Shown here: piece after piece, positions 51,206-62,241 of the stretch
Layout: each line of letters begins with the position of its first letter
Position numbering within the stretch: the stretch's first letter is position 1
NCBI RefSeq assembly: GCF_008641065.1
Contig: NZ_VTRS01000001.1
Span: 682,001 to 746,000 of the forward strand
Reading direction: 5' to 3'
DNA from: Rhabdaerophilum calidifontis
Lineage (GTDB): Bacteria > Pseudomonadota > Alphaproteobacteria > Rhizobiales > Beijerinckiaceae
Length of the DNA stretch: 64,000 nt
The notes under the pieces: model-generated
What the model saw: only the letters and a program-made list of their open reading frames with translations
Databases searched by the model: none
Told to the model about the DNA's origin: nothing
Program-made: the position numbers and the translations under genes

Positions 51206-53920
51206 CTAGCGCCGTCGGCGCATGGGTCTGCCGCCGCCCTTCGGGCGCGGTTGGCCGGAGAGCGGCACTTCGCGATCGGTGCCGGGGCCCATCGCGTCGA
51301 GATCGGGCTTCCTGGCGCGGCTGGGCGGCAGGTTGGCCGCCGCGCCATATTGCGAGGCACCGGCCTTGCCGGCCTTCGCCGTGACCCTGCCCTGCCGGGC
51401 AGTCGGTTCCTCGTAAACCGCCAGCTCCGTCTCCTTAAGCCGCTTGATCTCGTCGCGCAGCCGCGCGGCCGTCTCGAATTCAAGATCGGCGGCAGCGGCG
51501 CGCATGCGCTTCTCGAGATCGGCGAGCACGGCCTCGAAATTGTGACCGATCGAGATCGCCTTGTCGGCGGCGCCCTTGTCGATCGTCACCCGGTCGCGCT
51601 CATAGGGGCTGTTGATGATGTTCTCGATGTCGCGTTTGACGCTCTGCGGCGTGATGCCGTTCTCAGCGTTGTAGCGCCGCTGCTTCTCGCGGCGGCGATT
51701 GGTCTCGGCGATTGCCCGGGCCATCGAGCCGGTGGTCTGGTCGGCATAGAGGATCACGCGGCCATCGACATTGCGCGCGGCGCGGCCGATCGTCTGGATC
51801 AGCGAGGTCTCCGAGCGCAGGAAGCCCTCCTTGTCGGCGTCGAGAATGGCGACCAGCCCGCATTCGGGAATATCGAGCCCCTCGCGCAGGAGGTTGATGC
51901 CGACCAGCACGTCGAAGGTACCGAGGCGGAGATCGCGGATGATCTCGATCCGCTCGAGCGTATCGACATCCGAATGCATATAGCGGACGCGGATGCCGTG
52001 CTCGTGCAGATACTCGGTCAGATCCTCGGCCATGCGCTTGGTAAGCACGGTGACGAGGGTGCGGTAGCCGGCGCGGCTCGTCTCGCGGACCTCGCCCAGC
52101 AGGTCGTCGACCTGGCTGCGGGCCGGACGGATGATCACCTCGGGGTCGATGAGCCCGGTGGGGCGGATCACCTGCTCCACGAACACCCCGCCGGTGCGCT
52201 CCATCTCCCAGCCGCCGGGCGTCGCCGAGACATGCACGGTCTGGGGCCGCATCGCGTCCCATTCCTCGAAGCGCAGGGGGCGGTTGTCCATGCAGGAGGG
52301 CAGGCGGAACCCGTATTCGGCGAGCGTCGCCTTGCGGCGGAAATCGCCGCGATACATGCCGCCGATCTGCGGCACTGTGACATGGCTCTCATCGGTGAAG
52401 ACGAGGGCGTTGTCGGGCAGGTATTCGAACAATGTCGGCGGGGGCTCGCCGGGCTTCCGGCCGGTGAGATAGCGGGAATAATTCTCGATACCCTGGCATA
52501 CCCCGGTCGCCTGAAGCATCTCCAGGTCGAATTGTGTGCGCTGTTCGAGCCGCTGCGCCTCGATATAGCGGCCTTGGCGGTTCAGCTCCTCGAGGCGGGC
52601 CTTCAGCTCCGCCTTGATGCCCCGGATGGCCTGGTCGAGGGTCGGGCGCGGGGTCACGTAATGCGAATTGGCGTAGACCTTCACGAATTTGAGGTCCGCG
52701 TTCTTGTGCCCGGTCAACGGGTCGAACTCGGCGATCGTCTCGACCTCGTCGCCGAACAGGCCGATCCGCCAGGCGCGATCCTCCAGATGGGCCGGGAAGA
52801 GTTCGATCACGTCGCCGCGCACCCGGAAGGTTCCGCGCGCGAAATCGCCATGGGTGCGCTTGTACTGGAGCGCCACCAGATCGGCGATCAATTGCCGCTG
52901 CTCGATCCGCTCGCCGACCTCGACCGAGAAACTCATCGCCGTGTAGGTCTCGACCGAACCGATGCCGTAGATGCAGGAGACCGAGGCGACGATGATCACG
53001 TCGTCGCGTTCGAGCAGCGCGCGGGTGGCCGCGTGCCGCATCCGGTCGATCTCCTCGTTGATGGTCGATTCCTTGGCGATATAGGTATCCGTGCGCGGCA
53101 CATAGGCTTCCGGCTGGTAGTAATCGTAATAGGAAACGAAATACTCGACCGCGTTCTCCGGGAAGAAACTCTTGAACTCGGAATAGAGCTGGGCCGCGAG
53201 CGTCTTGTTCGGTGCGAGGATCAGGGCCGGGCGCTGCGTCTCCTCGATGACCTTGGCCATGGTGAAGGTCTTGCCGGAACCGGTTACGCCGAGCAGCACC
53301 TGGTCGCGCTCGTTCGCCCGGGTGATGCCTTCGACCAGCTGCCGGATCGCCTCCGGCTGGTCGCCGCGCGGCTCGAACGGCGCCTTCATCACGAAACGGA
53401 TGCCGCCCTCGGATTTCGCCGGTCGCTCGGGGCGGTGCGGCACCCAGAGCTTCTTGTTCTTGAAGAGCGGATTGCCCTCCGCGAGCAGGGTCTTGAGCGC
53501 GTCGAGCGTTGCCTGCACGCCGCCCGACGAGGTGAGCGCATCGGCCTCCGAGAGGCCGTCGAGCCCGCCGCCGAGCTTCATCTCCTCCGGCAGGGGAACG
53601 ACATTGCCCTGCATGACGCGGCGCGGCTTGGCGCCAGCGATCGCGGCATAGGTCGCGGGTTCGGTCTCGCTCCGGCGTCGGCGCGAGGCGGGCGGCGCCT
53701 CCTGCGGCAGGCCGAGCGCTGCGGCGAGCGCAGCGTCGACGCCCTGGACGGCCTCGGGCGCGAACCCGGCCTGCGCAGCCTCGGCCATCCCGCGCGGAAT
53801 GCTCTGCGACCGGCCGGGCTGGTTCAGCGCCGGGTTGAGCAGGGCCGCGAGATGCGGATCGAGCGGGTGCAGTTCAGGCTTCGAGGCTTTCCCGCGCGGA
53901 GGATTCGGAGCTTTGGCCAT
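51206..53920 (-). CDS. uvrB: Excinuclease ABC subunit B, extended N-terminus
   Basis: A 904-residue UvrB, about 230 residues longer than the usual 670. The helicase part starts near residue 175 ([17 protein letters not shown]). The P-loop [14 protein letters not shown] is followed by the beta-hairpin [15 protein letters not shown], the motif [11 protein letters not shown]-like segment [16 protein letters not shown] and the helicase motif TIGRAARN. The UVR interaction motif ([20 protein letters not shown]) is near residue 825. The first 170 residues are low-complexity and probably disordered; this extension is common in the order. The C-terminal tail is basic. Confidence 0.96.
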   Translation of the reverse strand: MAKAPNPPRGKASKPELHPLDPHLAALLNPALNQPGRSQSIPRGMAEAAQAGFAPEAVQGVDAALAAALGLPQEAPPASRRRRSETEPATYAAIAGAKPRRVMQGNVVPLPEEMKLGGGLDGLSEADALTSSGGVQATLDALKTLLAEGNPLFKNKKLWVPHRPERPAKSEGGIRFVMKAPFEPRGDQPEAIRQLVEGITRANERDQVLLGVTGSGKTFTMAKVIEETQRPALILAPNKTLAAQLYSEFKSFFPENAVEYFVSYYDYYQPEAYVPRTDTYIAKESTINEEIDRMRHAATRALLERDDVIIVASVSCIYGIGSVETYTAMSFSVEVGERIEQRQLIADLVALQYKRTHGDFARGTFRVRGDVIELFPAHLEDRAWRIGLFGDEVETIAEFDPLTGHKNADLKFVKVYANSHYVTPRPTLDQAIRGIKAELKARLEELNRQGRYIEAQRLEQRTQFDLEMLQATGVCQGIENYSRYLTGRKPGEPPPTLFEYLPDNALVFTDESHVTVPQIGGMYRGDFRRKATLAEYGFRLPSCMDNRPLRFEEWDAMRPQTVHVSATPGGWEMERTGGVFVEQVIRPTGLIDPEVIIRPARSQVDDLLGEVRETSRAGYRTLVTVLTKRMAEDLTEYLHEHGIRVRYMHSDVDTLERIEIIRDLRLGTFDVLVGINLLREGLDIPECGLVAILDADKEGFLRSETSLIQTIGRAARNVDGRVILYADQTTGSMARAIAETNRRREKQRRYNAENGITPQSVKRDIENIINSPYERDRVTIDKGAADKAISIGHNFEAVLADLEKRMRAAAADLEFETAARLRDEIKRLKETELAVYEEPTARQGRVTAKAGKAGASQYGAAANLPPSRARKPDLDAMGPGTDREVPLSGQPRPKGGGRPMRRRR

Positions 53921-54000
53921 GGCGCCAAAATGGCGCGGCGCATCCCGAGCGGCAAGAGATCGGCGCGTCGCGACCTGTCAGGCCCTGTCAGGAGAGCACC

Positions 54001-56073
54001 TCAGGCGGACATCCGCCGCGTGGTCTCGGCAATGATTTCCGGTAGCGTGCGGGCAAGCATTCCGGTCGTCTGCTCCATCTCGCCCGACACCTCGCGCACC
54101 CCGCGCGCCGCGGCTACGGCATCGGCCCCGAGCCGGGCGATGGTCGTGACCTGCTCGGCCACCGCCGCGACTCCCGAGGCCAGGGTGCGGATCTGCTGCG
54201 AGAAATTGTCGGCTGTCATGTGCTGCTGGTGCACCGCGGAGGCAATGGTCGCGTTCAGGCCCTCGATGGTGCCGACATCGCTCGACAGCGCTTCCGATTG
54301 GGTCGAGGCGTCGCGGGCGATCGCTTTCAGCTCGCCGATCTTGGCCTCGATCGTGCGGGTCGCATCGACCGTCCGGGCCGCAAGGCCCTTGACCTCGCCG
54401 GCGACGACCGCGAAGCCCTTGCCCGCTTCGCCGGCGCGGGCGGCCTCGATCGTGGCGTTGAGGGCGAGGAGGTTGGTCTGGCCGGCGATCGCATTGATCA
54501 GATCGGTGATCGAGGCGATCGAGCCCGCGACATCCTCGAAGGCCTGCGCGGCGGCACGGGCCCGCTCGGCGCGGCCGCGCACATCCTGGGTAAGCTGGGC
54601 GGTGCGCTCCGATTGCGCGGCGATCTCGGCGATGGATTGCGCGAGTTCGTCCGAAAGCCGGGAGACCTCGCGCACGCTGGTGCTGGTCTCGTCCGCGGCG
54701 CTCTGGGCTTCGTCCTGCGCCTGGCGCACTGCGGCGATGGTGGCCATCATCTCGCCGGCGCGCTGCTGGAGCGCGGCGCTGGCGCTGTCGAGCGCGCCGG
54801 TGACGCCGGCCGTCGCCGCGCCCATTTCCCGCTCCATCTCGCCGAGGATCGCCGTCCGCTGCTCGGCAAGACGGGCATTGGCCTGCTCGCGCTCCGCAAC
54901 CAGCATTTCCCGCTCGCGATTGGCGGCGATGAAGCGGCCGACCGCGTTCGAGATCTTGCCGATCTCGCTCCGCTCCGACATCAGCGGCGGCGCCTCGACG
55001 GTCGGATCGCCCCGCATCGCCCGGTCGAGCGCGTCGGCGGCGCGGCGGATCGGGCCGGACAGGCTCGCGCCGATCAGCAGGGTCGCAACGAGCCCGATCA
55101 CCACCGCACCGGCCTGAAGCGCCACGGTGAACACGGCCTCGCCCATCGCCTTCTCGCCGCTGGCCTGGCTTGTGCGCGCGATGAACCCGATCACCTCCTG
55201 TTCGACGCCTTTCATGGCATCGAGACGCTCGCTCGAAACCTTCCACCATTCGGCGGGCGTGGTTGCGAAATTGGCGCTGTTGGCGACGGCGTTCGCCATG
55301 ATGTCACCCTGGGCGGCCTCGTAGCGTTCCTTCAGCGTTTCGGGGATCGCCGCCAGGGTATTGTCGAACCCCGCGCTTTTCATCGTCTGCTGAAGCTGGT
55401 CGAGGAAATAGCGCTGGACGCTGACAAGCCCGATATAACGCAGCGCGAGTTCAAGGTCGAAGCTGCCGGCGGAGAGCAGCGCGTTGCCGGTTGCGCGTTC
55501 GAGGCCGGCGAATTCCTTGACGAGCATCAGGCTTTGCAGCGCATCGCGCTTGGCGGCGATCTCGCCGGCCATCGGGCTGTTGGTCATCGTCTCGATGCCC
55601 TGGATCAGCCGCTTGATGACATTGCCGTAGAAATCGATCGTGTCCGCAACGCTCGCCGCGCCGGTCAACACGCGCTCGCGCATCGCGTTGAGATCCTCGT
55701 TGATCGATTTCAGCCCTTCCGCGAGGTCGTCGGTGCGGGCGGCGAGTCCGGCATCGGCGCGCGCCATCTGCAGACGTTCGATGAAGGCCTTGAGCGCTGC
55801 GTCCGAAGCGGTCTGCTGGTTGGCGACCCGTGTCCGGTGCATGCTGCGGTTCTCGGTGGCGACGACGGAACCGATCGAGGCGCCGCGCTCGGATTGCAGC
55901 GCATGCACGAGATCGGCAGCGGATTGCATGGTCGAGACGCCCCGCTCGAAGGTTCGGGCCTCGGTGACGCGCTGGACAGCGTCGGGCAGGATGACCGAGA
56001 AGCTCACGGCGGCGGAAAGCACCGGGAGGAGCAGGAGAATGAGCAGGATCTGCCGGATCGAGAGCTTCTGCAT
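54001..56073 (-). CDS. Methyl-accepting chemotaxis protein with NIT sensor domain
   Basis: A 690-residue transmembrane chemoreceptor. The first helix ([19 protein letters not shown]) leads to a NIT-like periplasmic domain: [20 protein letters not shown] resembles the nitrate/nitrite-sensing family. A second helix ([20 protein letters not shown]) is followed by HAMP (residues about 345-400). The signalling domain has the hairpin tip [20 protein letters not shown] followed by [15 protein letters not shown]. It ends without a CheR-binding pentapeptide. Ligand unknown. No other che gene is in the window. Preceded by a nested inverted repeat (56141-56194). Confidence 0.92.
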   Translation of the reverse strand: MQKLSIRQILLILLLLPVLSAAVSFSVILPDAVQRVTEARTFERGVSTMQSAADLVHALQSERGASIGSVVATENRSMHRTRVANQQTASDAALKAFIERLQMARADAGLAARTDDLAEGLKSINEDLNAMRERVLTGAASVADTIDFYGNVIKRLIQGIETMTNSPMAGEIAAKRDALQSLMLVKEFAGLERATGNALLSAGSFDLELALRYIGLVSVQRYFLDQLQQTMKSAGFDNTLAAIPETLKERYEAAQGDIMANAVANSANFATTPAEWWKVSSERLDAMKGVEQEVIGFIARTSQASGEKAMGEAVFTVALQAGAVVIGLVATLLIGASLSGPIRRAADALDRAMRGDPTVEAPPLMSERSEIGKISNAVGRFIAANREREMLVAEREQANARLAEQRTAILGEMEREMGAATAGVTGALDSASAALQQRAGEMMATIAAVRQAQDEAQSAADETSTSVREVSRLSDELAQSIAEIAAQSERTAQLTQDVRGRAERARAAAQAFEDVAGSIASITDLINAIAGQTNLLALNATIEAARAGEAGKGFAVVAGEVKGLAARTVDATRTIEAKIGELKAIARDASTQSEALSSDVGTIEGLNATIASAVHQQHMTADNFSQQIRTLASGVAAVAEQVTTIARLGADAVAAARGVREVSGEMEQTTGMLARTLPEIIAETTRRMSA

Positions 56074-56416
56074 GGCGGGTCCGGATCTTGGAACGGTGGT
56101 ATTCGATGTAGCCAGGCAGCGTTTAAAAAAGCCTTGCGCGCAGATCGGCACGAGATTGAATTATGTTTCTCTCGTAACGGGTTACGCCGATCTGTATCGT
56201 CCCTGATTTACGTCCTGCAGGTTGAAATTCCGTGCGATTGCAACGGGATGCGGCGCGATGTCTCGGCACGGCGGGTGGGTTGCGTCTTGCGCTGGCGCAA
56301 ACAGGTGCGCGCCGACCACGGGATATCGCACACATGGCTTCCGGATCCTTGCCGGGCTTGCGGCGAATCATCCGCCGCGGCAGGAGGGGGCGTCCCTGTC
56401 CGCCCCTGAGGCCGCC
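56074..56416. other. 343-base gap between chemoreceptor and SemiSWEET genes
   Basis: AT-richer than its surroundings, especially 56100-56220. It holds the nested inverted repeat at 56141-56194 and a CGTAAC-GG-GTTACG element at 56173-56186. It also holds the divergent promoters for the two flanking genes. No open frame in it has a ribosome site or family match apart from the SemiSWEET upstream extension. Confidence 0.6.
56141..56194. promoter_or_regulatory. Nested inverted repeat upstream of the chemoreceptor gene
   Basis: Outer arms CAGATCGGC (56141-56149) and GCCGATCTG (56186-56194) pair perfectly. The adjoining inner arms ACGAGA and TCTCGT (56150-56155, 56170-56175) also pair, with a 14-base loop and a 10-base asymmetric insertion on one side. 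On the reverse strand GCCGATCT sits 16 bases after GAAA, loosely like a flagellar sigma-28 promoter (TAAA-N15-GCCGATAA). Confidence 0.5.
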
Positions 56417-56680
56417 TTGCTCTCCTCCGCGACCATCGAACTGATCGGCTCCCTCGCCGCGGCCATCACAACCCTGTGCTGGGTGCCGCAGGCACTCAAG
56501 GTCATCCGCACGCGCGACACGCGCGCTCTGTCGCTGATCATGTATCTGATGTTAACGCTCGGGATCGGGCTCTGGCTGGTTTATGGCCTGCTTATCGGCT
56601 CCTGGCCGCTGATCGGCGCCAATACGGTGACCTTCATCCTGGTCGTGATCATTCTCGGCCTGAAGCTGCGGCACGGCTGA
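56417..56680 (+). CDS. SemiSWEET-family sugar transporter-like protein
   Basis: An 87-residue protein with three helices and the MtN3/PQ-loop motif: LCWVPQALKVIRTRDTRALS (residues about 21-40) carries the PQ and the typical T-R-S/A-x-x-x-S. Two more helices follow. SemiSWEETs dimerise to move sugars across the membrane. I start at TTG 56417, with GAGG about 5 bases upstream, giving the normal family length. A CTG at 56396 has a stronger AGGAGG 8 bases upstream but a rarer start codon. Confidence 0.82.
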   Translation: MLSSATIELIGSLAAAITTLCWVPQALKVIRTRDTRALSLIMYLMLTLGIGLWLVYGLLIGSWPLIGANTVTFILVVIILGLKLRHG

Positions 56681-56688
56681 GGCCGGGC

Positions 56689-57843
56689 TCAGCCTTTCGG
56701 CACCAGCCGCGCGAGCATCCCGTCGCCGGAATCGGTCAGGATATAGGGATAGCCGTCCGGCCCGACGACGACGTCGCGGATGCGCTCGCGCAGCGATTCG
56801 AGGTAACGGGTCTCGCCGACGATGCGACCGTCGCGCAGTTCGAGCCGGGCGAGGAGCGAGCCGGCCAGCGCGCCGACCAGCAGATGGCCGCGCCAGGCGG
56901 GGAACCTGTCTCCCGTGTAGAAGGCCGCGCCGGACGGGGCAATCGAGGGGTCCCAGTAATAGAGCGGCTGTTCCATGCCGTCGCGCCGGGTGCCGGAGCC
57001 GATCCGCGCGCCGGAATAATCGACGCCGTAGGTGATTTCCGGCCAGCCGTAATTCCTGCCCTTCTCGGGGCGGTTCACCTCGTCGCCGCCGCGCGCGCCG
57101 TGCTCCACCGTGTAGAGCGCGCCGGTCTCGGGATGCAGCGCCGCGCCCTGGATGTTGCGATGGCCATAGGACCAGATTTCCGGCTTCGCCTCCGGGCGGT
57201 CGAGGAAGGGGTTGTCGGGCGGAGGCGATCCGTCGACACGGATGCGGACCACCTTGCCGATATGGCCGGAAAGGTCCTGCGCCTCGGCCATGCGATTGCC
57301 GCGATCGCCGAGCGTCACGAAGAGATGGCCGGCGCGGTCGAAGACGAGCCGGCAGCCGAAATGCCGGGTCGTGTTGCCGGAGGGCATCTGGCGGAAGATC
57401 ACCCGCCCCTCCTCCAGGCTTGCGCCATCCGCCGAGAGCCTGGCGCGAAAAACGGCGGTGCCGGTGCCATCCTCGCGCGGCTCCGCGAAGCAGAGGAAGA
57501 TCTCGCGGCTGGCGACGAATTGCGGATGCAGCGCGAGCCCGAGCAATCCGCCCTGGCCGCCGGCCGCGACCCTCGGCACCCCGGCGACCGGCCCCGACAG
57601 CGTGCGGGTGCGCAGGTTGACGATCCTGAGCCGCCCCGGCCGCTCGGTCACCAGCGCCCGGCCATCGGGCAGGAAGGCGAGCCCCCAGGGATTGGCGAGC
57701 CCCCTAACGACGATCTCGACGCGCGGCTCGTCCGCCGGCGCGGCGCCGACGGGGAGGGGTAATGCCAGCCCGGCCAGCACGAGCCCGGCCGTGGCGCAGC
57801 CGGCGAGAGAGGCGAGGCGGACGAGAGGGGAGAGGCGGGGCAT
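56689..57843 (-). CDS. Secreted PQQ-dependent aldose sugar dehydrogenase-like protein
   Basis: A 384-residue six-bladed propeller protein of the YliI/soluble-glucose-dehydrogenase family. A signal peptide (ASLAGCATAGLVLAGLALPL) precedes the mature domain. Supporting blocks are GGQGGLLGLALHPQF (about residue 92), VTLGDRGNRMAEAQDLSGHI (about 184) and SYGHRNIQGAALHPETG. Such enzymes oxidise sugars with PQQ and calcium in the periplasm. No PQQ-synthesis gene lies in the window. GGAG precedes ATG 57843. Convergent with the SemiSWEET; both may relate to sugar use, though this is only proximity. Confidence 0.9.
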   Translation of the reverse strand: MPRLSPLVRLASLAGCATAGLVLAGLALPLPVGAAPADEPRVEIVVRGLANPWGLAFLPDGRALVTERPGRLRIVNLRTRTLSGPVAGVPRVAAGGQGGLLGLALHPQFVASREIFLCFAEPREDGTGTAVFRARLSADGASLEEGRVIFRQMPSGNTTRHFGCRLVFDRAGHLFVTLGDRGNRMAEAQDLSGHIGKVVRIRVDGSPPPDNPFLDRPEAKPEIWSYGHRNIQGAALHPETGALYTVEHGARGGDEVNRPEKGRNYGWPEITYGVDYSGARIGSGTRRDGMEQPLYYWDPSIAPSGAAFYTGDRFPAWRGHLLVGALAGSLLARLELRDGRIVGETRYLESLRERIRDVVVGPDGYPYILTDSGDGMLARLVPKG

Positions 57844-57942
57844 GGCGGCTCCGTGCGCTGGGTCCGGGATTGCCGGGGAGCTAGGGGAGCCCGCCATTTC
57901 CGCAAGCCCGGCTCCGGGCTCTGCGGTCCGGGCCGGTCGGCC

Positions 57943-58917
57943 TCAGGCCGGCGGGATGCCCGCCGCCTTGATGATCTCCGCCCAGGTATCGATCTCCTGC
58001 CGGAGATAGGGGGCGAATTCCGCCGGAGCGCGGACATTGAGCGCGAAGCCGAGCGCGGTGATCTTCTCGGCCACGGCCGGGGTCTTGAGCGCGGCGACGA
58101 TCGCGTCCGACAGCGTCTTGACGATCGGCGCCGGCACCTTGACCGGCGCGAAGAACGCCGCCCAGCTCTCGGCATCGGCGTTGCTCACCCCCTGCTCGCG
58201 GAAGGTCGGGACATCCTTGAGCTGCGGCGCGCGGGCGGCGCTGGCGATGCCGATCGCGCGCATCTGGCCGGCCTCGACCTGCTTGAGCACGCTCGGCAGC
58301 GTCGAGAGCGAGACGTCGATCGTTCCGGCGATGAGGTCCTGCACCAGGGGCGCCGCGCCGCGATAGGGCACATGCTGCATGGCGATCCCGGTGCGCTTCA
58401 TCAGCAGTTCCATGGACAGGTGCGAGCCGGAGCCGTTGCCGGTCGAGCCGTAATTGAGCTTGCCGGGCTGCGCCTTGGCGAGCGCGATCAGATCCGGCAG
58501 GGTCTTGGCCGCAAGCGCGTTCTTGACCACCAGCGCGTGCGGGAAGGCGCCAACCCCGGCGAGCGGCGCGAAATCCTTGATCGCGTCGTAGCCCGGCTCC
58601 TTCATCAGGAACATGTTGTTGCCATGCGTCTGGTTGTTGCCGAACACGATCGTGTGGCCGTCGGGCTCCGCGGTAGCGACGGCGCGGGTTCCGATCGCGC
58701 CCGAGGCGCCAGCCTTGTTCTCGATGATCACGCTCTGCCGGAAGCCCGGTTCCAGCGCCTGCGCGACGATGCGGGCGATGGCGTCGGTCGGCCCGCCCGC
58801 CGGGTAGGGCACGACGATCGTGACCGGCCGGGATGGGAACGCGCCCTGCGCGCGCAGGATCGCGGGCGCTGCGAACGTGCCCGCGGCGGCGAGGAGCAGA
58901 CGGCGACGATCGAGCAT
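57943..58917 (-). CDS. Bug-family tripartite tricarboxylate transporter substrate-binding protein
   Basis: A 324-residue periplasmic binding protein. The signal region DRRRLLLAAAGTFAAPAILRA carries consecutive arginines and may be Tat- or Sec-dependent. The Bug/TctC family pattern is clear: RPVTIVVPYPAGGPTDAIARI (about residues 30-50), then LNYGSTGNGSGSHLSMELL (about 153-171) and HVPYRGAAPLVQDLIAGTID. Ligands are usually carboxylates. No TctA/TctB membrane genes are nearby, so it is an orphan receptor, as is common for Bug proteins. It lies 99 bases upstream of the sugar dehydrogenase gene on the same strand. Confidence 0.92.
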   Translation of the reverse strand: MLDRRRLLLAAAGTFAAPAILRAQGAFPSRPVTIVVPYPAGGPTDAIARIVAQALEPGFRQSVIIENKAGASGAIGTRAVATAEPDGHTIVFGNNQTHGNNMFLMKEPGYDAIKDFAPLAGVGAFPHALVVKNALAAKTLPDLIALAKAQPGKLNYGSTGNGSGSHLSMELLMKRTGIAMQHVPYRGAAPLVQDLIAGTIDVSLSTLPSVLKQVEAGQMRAIGIASAARAPQLKDVPTFREQGVSNADAESWAAFFAPVKVPAPIVKTLSDAIVAALKTPAVAEKITALGFALNVRAPAEFAPYLRQEIDTWAEIIKAAGIPPA

Positions 58918-59007
58918 GGGAATCTCCAGGGAACGGTTGTGCCGGAGCCGGTGCTCGCGGCGGAATTCGGCGCGCCTCGGCCGTTTTTTCGCCTGCTTTG
59001 TTCTTGA

Positions 59008-60306
<1,299 letters not shown>

Positions 60307-60336
60307 CGCGGACGGCGGCGGGCGAAACGGAGCGAC

Positions 60337-61236
60337 ATGAAGTCCGTGATTCCGTTTGCCTGCCGGCGCCTTGCCGTCCTGCTGCTTCTCGGTGTGCCGC
60401 TTCTCGGCGCGCCGCTCCGGCTCGATGCCCAGGAGCGGCCGATGCATGCCGAGATCTTTCCGGTCGAGGATGACGAGCCGGAAGCCGTGACGGAGCCGGA
60501 GGCGCCCGCCGTGCCGGCTGCGCCGGTTGCCGCGCCCTTGCCGCCGCGCCGGCCAAGCCCGTCCCCCGCCGCCGTTCCTCCCGTGCCGGCCGCGAATCCG
60601 GGCCCCGGAACGGCCTCGGCCGCGCCGGTTGCCGCGCCGCTGCCGCCGCAGCGGCCGGTTGCCGCCACGCCGCCGGCTGTCGCGACCGATGAAGCCGCGG
60701 CGGAGGAGGCCGCGCCAGTCTCTCCGCCCGCCGCAAGCGCGGACGCGTCGCGCCCGGCCGAGGCCGCGCCGGCCGAGCCGGGCCGGGAAATCGTGGTCGA
60801 TGATCGGCCCAACCTCGTCGTTGCCTTCGCGCCGCCGATCGCCGAGCCCGCGACGACCGAGGAGATCGAGGCCGAGGAGGCGCAGGCGCCCGAGCCGACC
60901 CATGTCGAGAAGCAGACCGATGCCGTCGATCTCGCCTGCCTCAGGCCGGAGGTCATGAGCCTCGTGCGTGTCGCGGGCGAGCATTTCGGCGCCACGCCGG
61001 TCATCACCTCGGGCCAGCGCAATCGCGGGCGGCGCGGCAGCCTGCACCGGCGCTGCATGGCAGCGGATTTCTTCGTGCCGGGGATCGAGCGGGCGCGGCT
61101 CGCGAAATTCCTCCGCACCCTGCCAGGCGCCGGCGGTGTCGGCACCTATTGCCACACGAAATCGGTGCATATCGATGTCGGCGAGCCGCGCAACTGGTAT
61201 CAATGCGGCCGGCGGTTCCGCTTCGCGCAGCGCTGA
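60337..61236 (+). CDS. Exported M15/DUF882-like peptidoglycan peptidase with Pro-rich linker
   Basis: A 299-residue protein. A signal-like helix (LAVLLLLGVPLLGAPLRL) is followed by about 150 residues of Pro/Ala/Glu-rich linker containing the repeated element VAAPLPPxRP (twice, near residues 66 and 96). The C-terminal domain from residue 200 resembles the peptidase M15/DUF882 fold: TSGQRNRGRRGSLHRRCMAA then DFF, and later KSVHIDVG. The H-x-x-x-x-x-x-D and H-x-D pattern fits a zinc site. It likely trims peptidoglycan, with the linker spanning the periplasm. GGAG precedes the ATG. Confidence 0.8.
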   Translation: MKSVIPFACRRLAVLLLLGVPLLGAPLRLDAQERPMHAEIFPVEDDEPEAVTEPEAPAVPAAPVAAPLPPRRPSPSPAAVPPVPAANPGPGTASAAPVAAPLPPQRPVAATPPAVATDEAAAEEAAPVSPPAASADASRPAEAAPAEPGREIVVDDRPNLVVAFAPPIAEPATTEEIEAEEAQAPEPTHVEKQTDAVDLACLRPEVMSLVRVAGEHFGATPVITSGQRNRGRRGSLHRRCMAADFFVPGIERARLAKFLRTLPGAGGVGTYCHTKSVHIDVGEPRNWYQCGRRFRFAQR

Positions 61237-61305
61237 CGGAATCGGGTGGCGGCGCCGGCGCCGGCATGCGAGGAATGGGGATCGAACCCTTTTCCCGCGA
61301 GTCCC

Positions 61306-62241
61306 ATGATCCAGACGCAACCCTCCCGCCCCATGTCCCGCGACGATTGGGGGCTGATGCTGCTGCTCTCGCTGGCCTGGGGCGGGTCCTTCCTGTTCAA
61401 CGGCATCGCGGTGCGGGAATTGCCGGTCTTCACCATCGTCGCGGCGCGGGTGGCGCTCGCGGCGCTGGCGCTGCATCTCTTCCTGCGCGGGGCGGGGTTG
61501 ACCTTCCCGCGTGCGCGTGAGGCGCTGGTTGCGTTCCTGGTGATGAGCGTGCTGAACAACCTCATTCCGTTCAACCTCATCGTGTTCGGGCAGGGGCTGA
61601 TCGACAGCGGCCTCGCCTCGATCCTCAACGCGATGACACCGATCTTCACCATGCTGATCGCGCATGTTCTCACCGCGGACGAGAAGATTGGCCCGCGCAA
61701 GGCATTCGGTATTCTGCTCGGTTTCGCGGGCGTGGTTGTGCTGTTCTCGGGGCGCGACCTTCTCGCCGGCGGGGCGATTATCGGCCAGGCCGCCTGTATC
61801 GGCGCGACCATCTCCTACGGCTTCGCCGGGATCTTCGGCCGGCGCTTCGTACGGATGGGGCTCGAACCGATGGTGGTGGCGGCCGGCCAGCTCACGCTCT
61901 CGGCCCTTGTGATGGTGCCGCTGGCATTCGCTGTCGACATGCCGCAGGCTCTGCCGGCGCCGAGCGCCGCCGCCCTCGCCGCGCTGGCGGGGCTGGCGCT
62001 CGTCTCGACCGCGGGCGGCTATACCTTGTTCTTCCGGCTGCTCGCGCGCGCCGGGGCGACCAATGTCTCGCTGGTGACGTTGCTGATCCCGTGCTCGGCG
62101 ATTCTGCTCGGCATCGCCTTCCTCGGCGAGCGGCTCGATCTCCGTGAGATCGCCGGCTTCGCGGTGATCGGGCTCGGGCTGCTCGTCATTGACGGGCGGC
62201 TGGTCTCGGTCCTTTCCGGAAGAGGTGCGCCCCATGGCTGA
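61306..62241 (+). CDS. EamA/DMT-family transporter
   Basis: A 311-residue transporter with ten hydrophobic helices in two EamA repeats: the first opens with GLMLLLSLAWGGSFLFNGIA and ends near residue 140, the second opens with GQAACIGATISYGFAGIFG. Members export amino acids or other metabolites. The substrate is unknown. Start at ATG 61306; the frame is open from 61246. The gene overlaps the following Ada-like gene by 8 bases, so the two are translationally coupled. Confidence 0.88.
   Translation: MIQTQPSRPMSRDDWGLMLLLSLAWGGSFLFNGIAVRELPVFTIVAARVALAALALHLFLRGAGLTFPRAREALVAFLVMSVLNNLIPFNLIVFGQGLIDSGLASILNAMTPIFTMLIAHVLTADEKIGPRKAFGILLGFAGVVVLFSGRDLLAGGAIIGQAACIGATISYGFAGIFGRRFVRMGLEPMVVAAGQLTLSALVMVPLAFAVDMPQALPAPSAAALAALAGLALVSTAGGYTLFFRLLARAGATNVSLVTLLIPCSAILLGIAFLGERLDLREIAGFAVIGLGLLVIDGRLVSVLSGRGAPHG

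Noticed and set aside
53975-53993. Direct repeat CCTGTCAGG next to the chemoreceptor stop
   Set aside because: Only two 9-base copies with no associated mobile gene; too short to call an element or attachment site.
51251-55117. A 1288-codon rightward open frame
   Set aside because: It lies antisense to uvrB and the chemoreceptor, both with clear family motifs, and shows no family similarity of its own.
61270-61300. A T-arm-like string (GGGTTCGATCCCC on the reverse strand)
   Set aside because: The flanks do not form an acceptor or anticodon stem and no matching 5' acceptor strand is found within 100 bases. At most a fragment, more likely chance.
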